From: Novosphingobium arvoryzae
Lineage (GTDB): Bacteria; Pseudomonadota; Alphaproteobacteria; Sphingomonadales; Sphingomonadaceae
Reading direction: 5' to 3'
NCBI RefSeq assembly: GCF_014652615.1
Contig: NZ_BMZD01000002.1
Location: forward strand, 310,001-374,000
DNA: 64,000 nucleotides
The notes beneath the pieces were generated by a model. That model was not told where the DNA came from. It saw only the letters and a list, made by a program, of their open reading frames with translations, and made no database searches. A program made the translations under genes and the position numbers. Positions 55,982 through 64,000 of the stretch are shown here, one piece after another. Each line of letters opens with the position of its first letter. The first letter of the stretch is position 1.

Positions 55982-56788
55982 GTGGCGCAGCACAAGAGCA
56001 TCTTCATCACCGGCGCGGCATCGGGCATCGGCCGGGCCGTCGCGCAGTTGTTCGGCGCGCGCGGCTGGTTCGTGGGCCTGGCCGATGTGAACGAGGCCGG
56101 GATGCGCGAAACCGCCGCCGGCATTCCCGCCGGGGCCAGTTCTGTCCACCTGCTCGATGTGCGGGACCGCGCCGCGTGGGACGATGCGCTGGCCGCCTTC
56201 GCCGCCGCTGCGGGCGGCCGGATCGATGTGATGTTCAACAATGCCGGGGTGCCGCTGGGCGGGCAGTTGATCGACAACAACGTGGCGGAAATCGAACGCT
56301 GCCTCGACATCAACCTGAAAGGCGTGCTGTTCGGCGCGCAGGCCGCGCATCCGTGGCTGAAGGCCAGCGCGCCGGGTTCGTGCCTGCTCAACACCGCCAG
56401 CGCGGCGGGGATCTATGGCACACCGGGGGCATCGGTCTATTCCGCGACCAAGTTCGGGGTGCGCGCGATCACCGAATGCCTTGATGCCGAATGGTCCGGG
56501 GACGGGATCAAGGTCGCCAGCCTGATGCCCGCCTTCATCGACACGCCGCTGCTGGATCAGGCCTCCAACCAGGGCGACAATGCCAGGATTCGCGGGCGGG
56601 TGCAGGACGCGGGGCTGGAAATCACGCCGGTTGGCGAAGTGGCCGAGGCCGCATGGAACGCCGTCCACGGCAAGGCGCTGCACACCCGCGTCGGCAAGAC
56701 CGCGCACCGGCTGGCCTTTGCCGCCCGCTGGATGCCGGGCAAACTGCGCAAGCAGACCCGTTCGTCGCTGAAGCCGCTGGGCGGTTAG
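55982..56788 (+). CDS. Short-chain dehydrogenase/reductase
   Basis: A 268-residue classical SDR oxidoreductase. The NAD(P) loop GAASGIG, the structural NNAG, and the catalytic S, Y and K (NTASAAG; YSATKFG) are intact. The GTG at 55982 is chosen because GGAG lies six bases upstream; ATG at 55964 would start two bases after the operator-like palindrome. Substrate unknown. Confidence 0.88.
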   Translation: MAQHKSIFITGAASGIGRAVAQLFGARGWFVGLADVNEAGMRETAAGIPAGASSVHLLDVRDRAAWDDALAAFAAAAGGRIDVMFNNAGVPLGGQLIDNNVAEIERCLDINLKGVLFGAQAAHPWLKASAPGSCLLNTASAAGIYGTPGASVYSATKFGVRAITECLDAEWSGDGIKVASLMPAFIDTPLLDQASNQGDNARIRGRVQDAGLEITPVGEVAEAAWNAVHGKALHTRVGKTAHRLAFAARWMPGKLRKQTRSSLKPLGG

Positions 56789-56804
56789 GGCGCTGGGCGG
56801 TTAG
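56775..56804. repeat. Tandem 14-bp duplication at a convergent gene end
   Basis: CGCTGGGCGGTTAG occurs at 56775-56788 and again at 56791-56804. The first copy contains the SDR stop TAG, the second contains the reverse stop of phhB. Confidence 0.8.
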
Positions 56805-57097
56805 CCCCCCGTCATCCCGGCAATCGCCTCCACCATCGCGGCGTCGCGGGCCGACAGGCCATCGGCGTCGTGCGTGGTCAGCGTGATCTGCACGCGGTTA
56901 TAGACGTTGAACCATTCGGGGTGGTGATCGGCCTTGTCGGCATAGAGCGCGACGCGGGTCATGAACCCGAAGGCCTCGTTGAAATCGGCAAAGCGCAGTT
57001 CGCGTTCCAGCGCCTTACCATCGGCGCGCAGCGTCCATTCGGGGTGCGCGGCCAGCAGCGCGGACACTTCGGCATCGGTCAGGCGGGGAATCGACAT
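56801..57097 (-). CDS. phhB: Pterin-4a-carbinolamine dehydratase
   Basis: A 98-residue enzyme that regenerates tetrahydropterin after phenylalanine hydroxylation and may also act as a moco- or folate-linked helper. The signature [14 protein letters not shown] with later [11 protein letters not shown] is complete. AAGGAGA precedes the ATG. No phhA gene is next to it. Confidence 0.93.
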   Translation of the reverse strand: MSIPRLTDAEVSALLAAHPEWTLRADGKALERELRFADFNEAFGFMTRVALYADKADHHPEWFNVYNRVQITLTTHDADGLSARDAAMVEAIAGMTGG

Positions 57098-57144
57098 CAG
57101 GCTCTCCTTGGCAGGGGCATGGCTTTCCCCTATCGCGTGCCGCC

Positions 57145-57723
57145 ATGCAAGACTGCCGCATCGCCGCGAACACACTGGCCTGCCGCCGCGGCGACCGTCT
57201 GCTGTTTCGCGCCCTGTCGTTTGCGCTGTCCAGCGGGCAGGCGCTGCAACTGGTCGGCGCGAACGGGATCGGCAAATCCAGCCTGATCCGCATCCTCGCG
57301 GGTCTCGCCCCGGCCTATGCGGGCACAGTCGAGCGCACCGGCACCATCGGCCTGGTCGATGAACGCCCCGCGCTGGACCCGCACAAGCCGCTGGGCGAGG
57401 CGCTGGGGTTCTGGCAGCGGATCGACGGACCGGCGGACAACGAATTGGCACAGCTGGGCCTCTCCGCCCTGCTCGACGTGCCGGTGCGCTATCTCTCCAC
57501 CGGCCAGAAAAAGCGCGCCGCCCTCGCCCGGCTGCTGGGGCAGAAGGCGGCGATCTGGCTGCTCGACGAACCGCTCAACGGGCTGGACACCAGGGGCGTC
57601 GCATTGGTGGAGGCGCTGGCGGCCGAGCATTGCCGGCAGGGCGGCATCTGCGTGATCGCATCGCACCAGCCGTTCAACCTGCCCGGCCTGCAGCGGCTGG
57701 ACCTGCTGGAGCACGTGGCGTGA
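57145..57723 (+). CDS. ccmA: Haem ABC exporter, ATP-binding subunit CcmA
   Basis: A 192-residue ATPase of the CcmABCD system, which releases haem-loaded CcmE for cytochrome c maturation. Walker [10 protein letters not shown] (38-46), signature [12 protein letters not shown], Walker [13 protein letters not shown] and the switch histidine in SHQPF are present. It overlaps ccmB by GTGA. Confidence 0.93.
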   Translation: MQDCRIAANTLACRRGDRLLFRALSFALSSGQALQLVGANGIGKSSLIRILAGLAPAYAGTVERTGTIGLVDERPALDPHKPLGEALGFWQRIDGPADNELAQLGLSALLDVPVRYLSTGQKKRAALARLLGQKAAIWLLDEPLNGLDTRGVALVEALAAEHCRQGGICVIASHQPFNLPGLQRLDLLEHVA

Positions 57724-58379
57724 GCGCGCGGCTGTTCACCCTGCTGCGCCGCGATCTGGGCCTGTTGCTGCTGGGCGGACGGCGCGGCGGGGCGACCCTG
57801 CCGGTGCTGTTCTTCCTGGCCGTGGCGATGCTCTATCCCTTTGCGGTCGGCCCCGATGCGCCGCTGCTGGCGCGGACCGGCGGCGGCGTGATCTGGGTCG
57901 CGGCACTGCTGGCGGCGATCCTGCCGCTCGACCGGCTGATCGAACCCGATCTGGAACAGGGGATGTTCGATCAGTGGGCGCTGCGCGGGATCAGTGAGGA
58001 ACTGATCGTCGCGGTGCGGGTGCTGGCGCACTGGCTCAGCTTCGGCCCACCGCTGATGCTGGCCGCGGTGCCCGCCTCCGCACTGGTCGGGATCGATGCG
58101 GACAAGCTGCGGATTGTCGAGCTGGGCCTGCTGGCCGGCACCCCCGGCCTCGCCGCGCTGGGCGTGATGGTCGCCGCCCTGACCGCAGGCCTGCGCGGCG
58201 GTGCGGCGCTGGGCGGATTGCTGGTGATTCCGCTGGCGATCCCGCTGCTGGTGTTCGGCGCGGGCAGCCTGGCCATCGGCGGGGAAAGCGGCATCGCTCT
58301 CACCGCCGCGTTCAGCCTGGTGCTGCTGGCGATCACCCCATTCGCGGCTGGCGCAGCGATCCGCAGCGCGCGCGGCTAA
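57720..58379 (+). CDS. ccmB: Haem exporter membrane subunit CcmB
   Basis: A 219-residue, six-helix membrane partner of CcmA. The family DLLLxxRR-like start (LFTLLRRDLGLLLLGGRRGG) and the PLDRLIEPDLEQGMFDQWALRG loop are conserved. The start is GTG at 57720, overlapping the ccmA stop. ccmC, ccmD and ccmE are not in the window. Confidence 0.92.
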   Translation: MSARLFTLLRRDLGLLLLGGRRGGATLPVLFFLAVAMLYPFAVGPDAPLLARTGGGVIWVAALLAAILPLDRLIEPDLEQGMFDQWALRGISEELIVAVRVLAHWLSFGPPLMLAAVPASALVGIDADKLRIVELGLLAGTPGLAALGVMVAALTAGLRGGAALGGLLVIPLAIPLLVFGAGSLAIGGESGIALTAAFSLVLLAITPFAAGAAIRSARG

Positions 58380-58380
58380 C

Positions 58381-59205
58381 TCAATACGGCGGCTTGTGCA
58401 GGCCTGCCGGGCTGAGCGTAAAGATCTCGCACCCGTCCTCGGTAATCCCCAGCGAGTGTTCGAACTGCGCCGAGAGCGACCGGTCGCGCGTCACCGCCGT
58501 CCAGCCGTCCTCCAGCATCTTCACCCCCGGCTTGCCCAGGTTGATCATCGGTTCGATGGTGAAGAACATCCCCGGCTTCAGTTCCGGCCCGGTCCCGGCG
58601 CGCGCGGCATGGACCACTTCGGGCGCATCATGGAACAGGCGGCCCAGGCCATGCCCGCAGAATTCGCGCACCACGCCATAGCGGTGCTTTTCGGCATGGG
58701 CCTGAATGGCCGCGCCGATATCGCCCAGCCGCGCGCCGGGGCGGGCGTGCTCGATGCCGATCATCAGGCATTCATACGTCACTTCGACCAGCCGCCGTGC
58801 CTTCAGCGGCACATCGCCAACCAGATACATCCGGCTGGAATCGCCATGCCAGCCGTCCAGCAGCGGGGTGACGTCGATGTTGATGATATCGCCGTCGCGC
58901 AGCACCTTGTCGCCCGGAATGCCGTGGCAGATCACGTTGTTGATCGAGGTGCAGCAGCTGTGCGCATAGCCGCGATAGCCCAGCGTTGCCGGGATCGCCC
59001 CGCCCGCCAGCGTCATTTCGCGCACGATGTCGTCCAGTTCGCCCGTGGTCACGCCGGGACAGACATGATCGACCAGCGCATCGAGGATTTCGGCGGCCAG
59101 CCGGCCGGCCTTGCGCATTCCTTCGAACGCGGCCGGGCCGTGCAGCTTGATGGTGCCGTCGCGCAGGACGGTCTCGTTATCGGCGACAACCTGGTATTGA
59201 GTCAT
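58381..59205 (-). CDS. map: Methionine aminopeptidase type I
   Basis: A 274-residue di-metal peptidase removing initiator methionine. The metal ligands lie in IINIDVTPLLDGWHGDSSRM, CGHGLGRLFHDAPEV and FTIEPMIN, then the E of QFEHSLGI. The start at 59205 matches the family. It is convergent with ccmB, one base between stops. Confidence 0.96.
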   Translation of the reverse strand: MTQYQVVADNETVLRDGTIKLHGPAAFEGMRKAGRLAAEILDALVDHVCPGVTTGELDDIVREMTLAGGAIPATLGYRGYAHSCCTSINNVICHGIPGDKVLRDGDIINIDVTPLLDGWHGDSSRMYLVGDVPLKARRLVEVTYECLMIGIEHARPGARLGDIGAAIQAHAEKHRYGVVREFCGHGLGRLFHDAPEVVHAARAGTGPELKPGMFFTIEPMINLGKPGVKMLEDGWTAVTRDRSLSAQFEHSLGITEDGCEIFTLSPAGLHKPPY

Positions 59206-59255
59206 GGCCGCAGCCTATAGCGGCACGGGCGTCGATTGGCTATTGCCTGTCGGAC

Positions 59256-60638
59256 ATGACCGACAAGCACGATCTGATCCAGCCCGACCGCGGCCAGCCC
59301 GCCACCCCCATCCACCTCGTCGACAAGGCCGGGCTGGACGATTTCATCAAGGGACTATCGGCCCCGCAGCGCGCCGCCCTCGCCGCGCAAAAGTTCGTCG
59401 GCGATGGCTATTCCCATGCCATCCTGCCCGATGGCGACGGGTGGTTCGTGGTATCGGGCGTGGCCAATGTGAACAGCCTGTCCAGCTGGTGCATGGCCAA
59501 GCTGGCGGAAGTGCTGCCCCCCGGAACCTATCGCCGCGCGGGCGCGCAGCCGGGCCCGGCCCTGTTCGGCTGGGTCAGCGGGCAATACCGGTTTGACCGC
59601 TATCGCAGCGATCCCACCCCCGATGGCCCGCGCGTGCTGCTGACCAAGGACGTCAAGGCGATCGGCCCGGCGCTGGCCGAAGCCGCCGCCGTCGCGCTGG
59701 TCCGCGATCTGGTCAACACCCCCGCCGAAGACATGGGCCCGGCCCAGCTGGAGCACGAAGCCCAGCTGATCGCCAAGGCGCACAAGGCGGAATTCAAGGT
59801 AACATCCGGGGACGCGCTGGAACGCGGCTTTCCGATGGTGCACGGCGTGGGTCGCGCCGCCGCGCGCAGCCACGCGCCGCGCGTGATCGAACTGCACTGG
59901 GGCGATCCCGCGCATCCCCGCATCGCGCTGGTTGGCAAGGGCGTGTGCTTCGATTCCGGCGGGCTGGACATCAAGCCATCGTCCGGCATGTTGCTGATGA
60001 AAAAGGACATGGGCGGCGCTGCCCATGCCCTCGCGCTGGCGCAGCTGGTGATGCAGGCCGGGCTGAAAGTGCGGCTGCACCTGGTGATCCCGGCGGTGGA
60101 AAACGCGATTTCCGGCAATGCCTTCCGCCCCGGCGACGTGCTGCGCAGCCGCGCCGGCCTCAGCGTCGAGATCGGCAACACCGATGCCGAAGGGCGGCTG
60201 GTGCTGGGCGACGCGCTGGCCCGCGCGGGCGAGGAGACGCCCGAACTGGTGCTCGATTTCGCCACGCTCACCGGCGCGGCCCGCGTCGCGCTGGGGCCAG
60301 ACCTGCCCGCGCTGATGGCCCGCCGGACGGAAACCGCCGCCGATCTGCAAGCCGCAGGCAAGGCGGCTGATGATCCGTGCTGGCCGCTGCCGCTGCACGA
60401 TGGCTACCGCGAATACCTGAAATCCGACATCGCCGACCTCAACAACGCGGGCGGCAACGGCTTTGCCGGAGCGATTGTCGGCGGGCTGTTCCTCGACAAG
60501 TTCGTGCCGGAAGGGACCGACTGGGCCCACTTCGATACGTTCGCCTGGCGTCCGGCGGCCAAGCCGGGACGCCCCAAGGGCGGTGACGCGCTGGGGCTGC
60601 GCGCGGCGTGGGGGCTGTTGCAGCAACGGTACGGCTGA
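59256..60638 (+). CDS. Leucyl aminopeptidase family (M17) metallopeptidase
   Basis: A 460-residue cytosolic aminopeptidase. The metal and catalytic motif NTDAEGRLVLGDAL is exact, with GKGVCFDSGGLDIKPSSGM and KKDMGGAAH before it. The N-terminal about 150 residues are the less conserved domain. It may be PepA- or PepB-like. Divergent from map with a 50-base gap. Confidence 0.94.
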   Translation: MTDKHDLIQPDRGQPATPIHLVDKAGLDDFIKGLSAPQRAALAAQKFVGDGYSHAILPDGDGWFVVSGVANVNSLSSWCMAKLAEVLPPGTYRRAGAQPGPALFGWVSGQYRFDRYRSDPTPDGPRVLLTKDVKAIGPALAEAAAVALVRDLVNTPAEDMGPAQLEHEAQLIAKAHKAEFKVTSGDALERGFPMVHGVGRAAARSHAPRVIELHWGDPAHPRIALVGKGVCFDSGGLDIKPSSGMLLMKKDMGGAAHALALAQLVMQAGLKVRLHLVIPAVENAISGNAFRPGDVLRSRAGLSVEIGNTDAEGRLVLGDALARAGEETPELVLDFATLTGAARVALGPDLPALMARRTETAADLQAAGKAADDPCWPLPLHDGYREYLKSDIADLNNAGGNGFAGAIVGGLFLDKFVPEGTDWAHFDTFAWRPAAKPGRPKGGDALGLRAAWGLLQQRYG

Positions 60639-60664
60639 CCGCCGCCCCTCTCATTACCCGCCCC

Positions 60665-60695
60665 GTCACCCCGGACTTGATCCGGCGTGACGGCT
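60665..60695. repeat. Short palindromic repeat between convergent genes (copy 2)
   Basis: GTCACCCCGGA / TCCGGCGTGAC arms with a CTTGA centre, closely related to 15910-15940. It lies between the converging M17 and DUF4197 genes. Confidence 0.8.
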
Positions 60696-60717
60696 TGGTG
60701 TGTGGGTAAGAGGCGCG

Positions 60718-61401
60718 TCAGTTCCCCAGAATGCCTTTCAGCAGCGATTCCGCCGGTTTCAGCGGATTGGCGCGCAGCTTTGCTTCCTCGGCACCGATGT
60801 AGCGGAAAATCCCGTTCAGCGCCTGATCGGTCACCGATGCGCCCAGCTTGTCGCGCGTCAGGCCAGAGAGTGCGGGGACGCCCGACTTGCCCGACAGCCT
60901 GTTCAGCGCCGTGAACGCCCCGGTCTTGCCCAGCGCGCTGTCGATCAGCGGACGCAGCTTGGCGGTCAGCTCATCCCCCGCGCTGCGGCGCAGGTATTGC
61001 GATGCGCCATCGTTCTGGGTGGCGATCCCCGGCACGTCGGACAAGGTCAGCCGGTCAATCGCGGCGCGGAAAACGGGCTTGGCCTCTTTCGCGGCGAGCC
61101 CCGCCGCATCGTTGAGCTTGCGGGTCAGGCCATCGGTCAGGCCCAGCTTGCTGCCCTTGGACAGCACCTGCCCCAACAGCCCGCCGCCCCCGCCCAGCAA
61201 AGGCAGCATGATCCGCACTGCCGGATCGGCATAGAACGCACCGGGCACCGCGAGCTTGTCCAGCGCGGAATCCGATGCCTTGCCCAGCACCCCGCCAAGG
61301 CCCGAACCCAGCCCCTGCGCGCCAGCGGCCCCGGCCAGTGGCAAAAGCGCCAATCCGGCCAGCAGGCTGCGGCGATCCAGCGGAAATCCCATCTGCGACA
61401 T
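60718..61401 (-). CDS. DUF4197 domain-containing secreted protein
   Basis: A 227-residue periplasmic protein with a DUF4197 domain, of unknown function. The signal sequence contains twin arginines (DRRSLLAGLALLPLAGAAGAQ), suggesting Tat export. The start at 61401 has GGAGG five bases upstream; 61413 and 61392 are alternatives. Just upstream is a GGTAAACC-type motif shared with mraZ. Confidence 0.87.
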   Translation of the reverse strand: MSQMGFPLDRRSLLAGLALLPLAGAAGAQGLGSGLGGVLGKASDSALDKLAVPGAFYADPAVRIMLPLLGGGGGLLGQVLSKGSKLGLTDGLTRKLNDAAGLAAKEAKPVFRAAIDRLTLSDVPGIATQNDGASQYLRRSAGDELTAKLRPLIDSALGKTGAFTALNRLSGKSGVPALSGLTRDKLGASVTDQALNGIFRYIGAEEAKLRANPLKPAESLLKGILGN

Positions 61402-61474
61402 GAGGCCCTCCATTCGTGGTAAACCGATGATTTAACAGGACTGTGCGCCCCGCCGGGCGAATATGCAAACAAAA

Positions 61475-61503
61475 GGGGCGGCCCGCACATGGCAGGCCGC
61501 CCC
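61475..61503 (-). terminator. Rho-independent terminator of the subtilase gene
   Basis: A perfect 9-bp stem GGGGCGGCC / GGCCGCCCC, loop of 11, is followed on the minus strand by TTTTGTTT. It lies 28 bases after the subtilase stop. Confidence 0.87.
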
Positions 61504-61531
61504 CGTATTGCAGCGCAGGCTGCGCGCCGGC

Positions 61532-62656
61532 TTACTTGACGCCGATGACGTCCGGGTTGCCATCGGGATCGCCCGCGACAAACCCGCCACTGCGGATCGC
61601 GCCCTGCAGCAGCAGGCCCGCGAAGTGCGGGGTCGCCATCGAAGTGCCGCTGATCGTGTTGTAGCCCCCGCTCAGCCAGGTCGACTTGATGCTGACGCCC
61701 GGCTCGGCATAGTCGACCGGCGGGTTGCCGAAGTTGGAGAAGCTGGCAAACGTATCGCCCGCCGCAAAGGCCGAGATGGTGAAGACGTTCGGACCGTTGG
61801 CGCGTGCGGGCGAGTGATTGACCGCGTTGTCGCTTTCGTTGCCGGCGGCCAGCGCAAAGCGCACCCCGCCCGCCGCCGCGTTGACCACGGCGGTATCCAG
61901 CGCGGTGCTGACGCCGCCGCCCAGGCTCATGTTCGCAACGTCACCCGGACGGCCATTGGCCGCGACATAGTCGATCCCGGCGATCACGCCCGAAGTCGAA
62001 CCGCTGCCACGGCGGTCGAGCACGCGCACCGCCACAACCGGCGCACCGGGGGCAACACCGATCACGCCAATCGCGTTGTCGCGCGCGGCAATGGTACCCG
62101 CGACGTGCGTGCCGTGGCCGTTCTGGTCCGCCGCGGTGGTGGTGCCGCCCAGGAACGAGCGGCTGCGCGCGACGTCAACGTTGAGGTCGGGGTGGGTCAG
62201 GTCGATCCCGCTGTCGATCACCCACGCGGTCGCGAAAGTGCCTGCGCCGCCGCCGTTGACGCGGGTGATGCCCCACGGGGTCTGCTGCGCGGGCTGGGTG
62301 GTGCCGCCGCCGCCCGGCTTGGCTTCGGCGCGGACCGGACCGGCAGTGACCACCTGATCCTGTTCGCAGAACGCGATATTGGGGTTGGCGGCCTTCATCC
62401 GCTCGATCCCCTGGGCCGAGGCGTTGGCCTGGAAGCCGCGGATCGCAACGCTGTAGACGTGGCCCAGCTGCGCGCCAGCGGCCTGCACGGCGCGGTTCGC
62501 TTCGGCCTGGGCGTTCCCGCGCGACACGGCCGCCTTGTTGAACACGCAGATATAGCTGTTTGCAATCGGATCGCCGGCAACCTGGGCCTGGGCCGCAGGC
62601 GCAGCCAGCGCAACCATCGGCAGGGCGGCCAGGGCAAGGCGGAACATCTTCTTCAT
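61532..62656 (-). CDS. Secreted S8 subtilisin-like protease
   Basis: A 374-residue exported serine protease. A signal peptide (1-24) and an I9-type propeptide (about 30-125) precede the catalytic domain. The triad is D148 (VIDSGIDLTHPD), H181 (NGHGTHVAG) and S339 (SGTSMATPHF); N273 (AAGNES) forms the oxyanion hole. The chain ends about 35 residues after the serine, with no C-terminal domain. The neighbouring secretin suggests type II export (inference). Confidence 0.93.
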   Translation of the reverse strand: MKKMFRLALAALPMVALAAPAAQAQVAGDPIANSYICVFNKAAVSRGNAQAEANRAVQAAGAQLGHVYSVAIRGFQANASAQGIERMKAANPNIAFCEQDQVVTAGPVRAEAKPGGGGTTQPAQQTPWGITRVNGGGAGTFATAWVIDSGIDLTHPDLNVDVARSRSFLGGTTTAADQNGHGTHVAGTIAARDNAIGVIGVAPGAPVVAVRVLDRRGSGSTSGVIAGIDYVAANGRPGDVANMSLGGGVSTALDTAVVNAAAGGVRFALAAGNESDNAVNHSPARANGPNVFTISAFAAGDTFASFSNFGNPPVDYAEPGVSIKSTWLSGGYNTISGTSMATPHFAGLLLQGAIRSGGFVAGDPDGNPDVIGVK

Positions 62657-62864
62657 GCGAAACTCCCTCCAGATAACGCTCCGGCCACGGACCTTGCGGC
62701 GACCGGAATGTGAGGCAGACTAACGCACAAACCCCAGTCGTGAAGAGGTTAGTTACATCCGCTGTGGATTTTCATGATTTGCGGAATATTAACCATAGCC
62801 AGAGCGCTGGATCTGATTTTTATTTATCCTTTACAGATGTTTAGCGAAACATTCTTGCGCAACC
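62657..62864. other. 208-base gap between the secretin and subtilase genes
   Basis: Apart from the expected promoter of the subtilase, the part from about 62740 to 62860 is markedly AT-rich for this window (runs such as ATTTTTATTTATCC). It contains TTAACCAT at 62789-62796 on the plus strand, identical to the CtrA half-site known from Caulobacter. No gene was found. Confidence 0.5.
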
Positions 62865-64000
62865 TCACGGCGCCGGAACGGGCCCGACGGCACTCGCCTG
62901 TGCTGCCCCGCTGCTTCCCTCCTCGAACCGGCGGTGGCGGACGATGTGCGGGGTGATGACGATGTAGAGTTCGGTCTTGCTACTGGTCGACCGTTCCAGC
63001 CGGAACAGCTGCCCGGCCAGCGGGATATCACCCAGCAGCGGCACCTTGGACTTGCGCTTCAGGATGTTTTCCTGCGTCAGCCCGCCGATCACGAAGGTCT
63101 CCCCATCGCGCACCGAGGCGGAGGTTTCCGCCTCGCGCTGGCTGATCGTGGGATAGCCCTGCGAATAGCCGGTGACCGATGAGACCACGCCATAGATCTG
63201 CGAGGTGACGAACCCGTCCGAGCTGACCCGCGGCGCGATCTGGAGCGTCACGCCCACGTTCACGTATTGCACCTGCTGCGACACGCCATTGACCCCTGAC
63301 AGCGTGATCGAGGTCAGGATCGGCAGGGCATCGCCGGTGATGATCTTGGCGGTCGATCCGCTTTGCGCCGCGATCCGCGGGCGCGACAGAATGCGGCCCT
63401 CGCCCTTTTCGACCTGGGCATAGATCGCCGCCTGCATCATGCCGGACGGCAGGACATCGTTGGGATCGACGTTGAAGGGCAGGAACTCACCCGTCTGGAT
63501 TCGTCCCACGGCCAGCTGGCCGGAACTGTTGTTGAGGTCGATCCCCAGGTTCTTCGCGCCGCTTTCGGTCAGCTCGACGAACTGCGTTTCCAGGATTACA
63601 CTGTCCACCGGCACGTCGATCAGCGCGATCTGCTCTTTCACCTGCTCGATCCGTTCAGGCGTGCCCGTAACCCACACCGCGTTGAGGCGCCGGTCGATGG
63701 CAAGCCCGTTGCCGAACGATTGCCCCAGCGGCTTGTCGGCGCGCTGGTTCGGGTTGGCGGCCTGCATGTAGTTCTGCTGGCCATTGCTGCCGAGCGAGCC
63801 AAAGCCCGGTTCGCGGCGGATGAAGGTGTTGTTCGGTTCCACCACCGCGCCTTCGACCAGCAACCCGATCACTTCGCTGACATCGGCATATTTCAGCGGG
63901 ATCATCTCGGACTTCTCGCCGGGCCGGGGCGCGACCGGCGCGGGGGCAAGGGCCGAGGCCGGAACCACCGTTTCGCCGCTGGAGCCGAGCGGGCGGCTGC
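62865..64000 (-). CDS. Secretin (type II secretion GspD or MSHA-pilus MshL-like), 5' truncated
   Basis: The C-terminal 378 or so residues of an outer-membrane secretin. An N3/NolW-like domain (MIPLKYADVSEVIGLLVEGA...NAVWVTGTPERIEQVKEQIALID) is followed by the secretin core (VILETQFVELTESGAKNLGIDL; ILSRPRIAAQSGS; GETFVIGGL; LLGDIPLAGQLFR) and ends in ELYIVITPHIVRH. The frame is open to the right edge, so the start is beyond 64000. GspD and MshL/PilQ cannot be told apart without the N-terminus. Confidence 0.9.
   Translation of the reverse strand, partial: SRPLGSSGETVVPASALAPAPVAPRPGEKSEMIPLKYADVSEVIGLLVEGAVVEPNNTFIRREPGFGSLGSNGQQNYMQAANPNQRADKPLGQSFGNGLAIDRRLNAVWVTGTPERIEQVKEQIALIDVPVDSVILETQFVELTESGAKNLGIDLNNSSGQLAVGRIQTGEFLPFNVDPNDVLPSGMMQAAIYAQVEKGEGRILSRPRIAAQSGSTAKIITGDALPILTSITLSGVNGVSQQVQYVNVGVTLQIAPRVSSDGFVTSQIYGVVSSVTGYSQGYPTISQREAETSASVRDGETFVIGGLTQENILKRKSKVPLLGDIPLAGQLFRLERSTSSKTELYIVITPHIVRHRRFEEGSSGAAQASAVGPVPAP

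Overview
The window is a dense, very GC-rich bacterial chromosome segment. It holds about 63 protein genes and two tRNAs, and shows no phage, plasmid, CRISPR or intact insertion sequence. Gene content and order point to an alphaproteobacterium of the order Sphingomonadales, most like Novosphingobium or a relative (inference). The pointers are the DUF2849-cysI-DUF934-cysH sulfite reduction block, a complete mraZ-to-ftsZ cluster followed by a SPOR-TPR protein, a large TonB-dependent receptor, a YbjN-proC pair, a ccmAB pair, and short palindromic repeats between convergent genes.

Layout. 1-4155: end of an FtsX-type ABC permease, then a TonB receptor on the minus strand with its own terminator. 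4425-9860: TypA GTPase, a NarL-type two-component system and a GT4 glycosyltransferase. 9861-13604: small membrane protein, a PadR-DUF2218 operon, and RarA coupled to an RNase H-like protein. 13650-15894: tRNA-Thr directly followed by a two-subunit acyl-CoA dehydrogenase. 15958-17688: QueF and a Pro/Thr-rich anchored protein. 17845-23901: sulfur island (SseA, MetC-like lyase, CobA, DUF2849, CysI, DUF934, CysH). 23918-31086: cytochrome b561, epimerase-ProB, ObgE, tRNA-Ala, a lipoprotein, a Bax1-I membrane protein, ProC and YbjN. 31258-52357: the division and cell-wall cluster on the minus strand. 52696-55233: two hypotheticals, CysK and a ferredoxin. 55324-62656: AlkA-like glycosylase, SDR, PhhB, CcmAB, MAP, an M17 peptidase, DUF4197 and a secreted subtilase. 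62865-64000: a secretin cut by the window edge.

How the genes work together. Sulfur assimilation is nearly one transcription unit: CobA makes the sirohaem precursor for CysI, CysH supplies sulfite, and CysK fixes sulfide elsewhere in the window. The 16-gene dcw cluster runs mraZ, rsmH, ftsL, ftsI, murE, murF, mraY, murD, ftsW, murG, murC, murB, ddl, ftsQ, ftsA, ftsZ. Thirteen of its 15 junctions overlap by 1 or 4 nt, and five use GTGA.

Most unusual items: a 266-bp MITE-like element with 32-bp inverted ends between ftsZ and the SPOR gene; phased GGGA repeats upstream of mraZ that may be MraZ sites; perfect palindromes that look like PadR and TetR operators; a tRNA-Thr apparently read together with the acyl-CoA dehydrogenase genes; and an uncharacterised RNase H-like protein coupled to RarA. 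No clear new multi-gene defence or mobile system was found. Most of the window is housekeeping.
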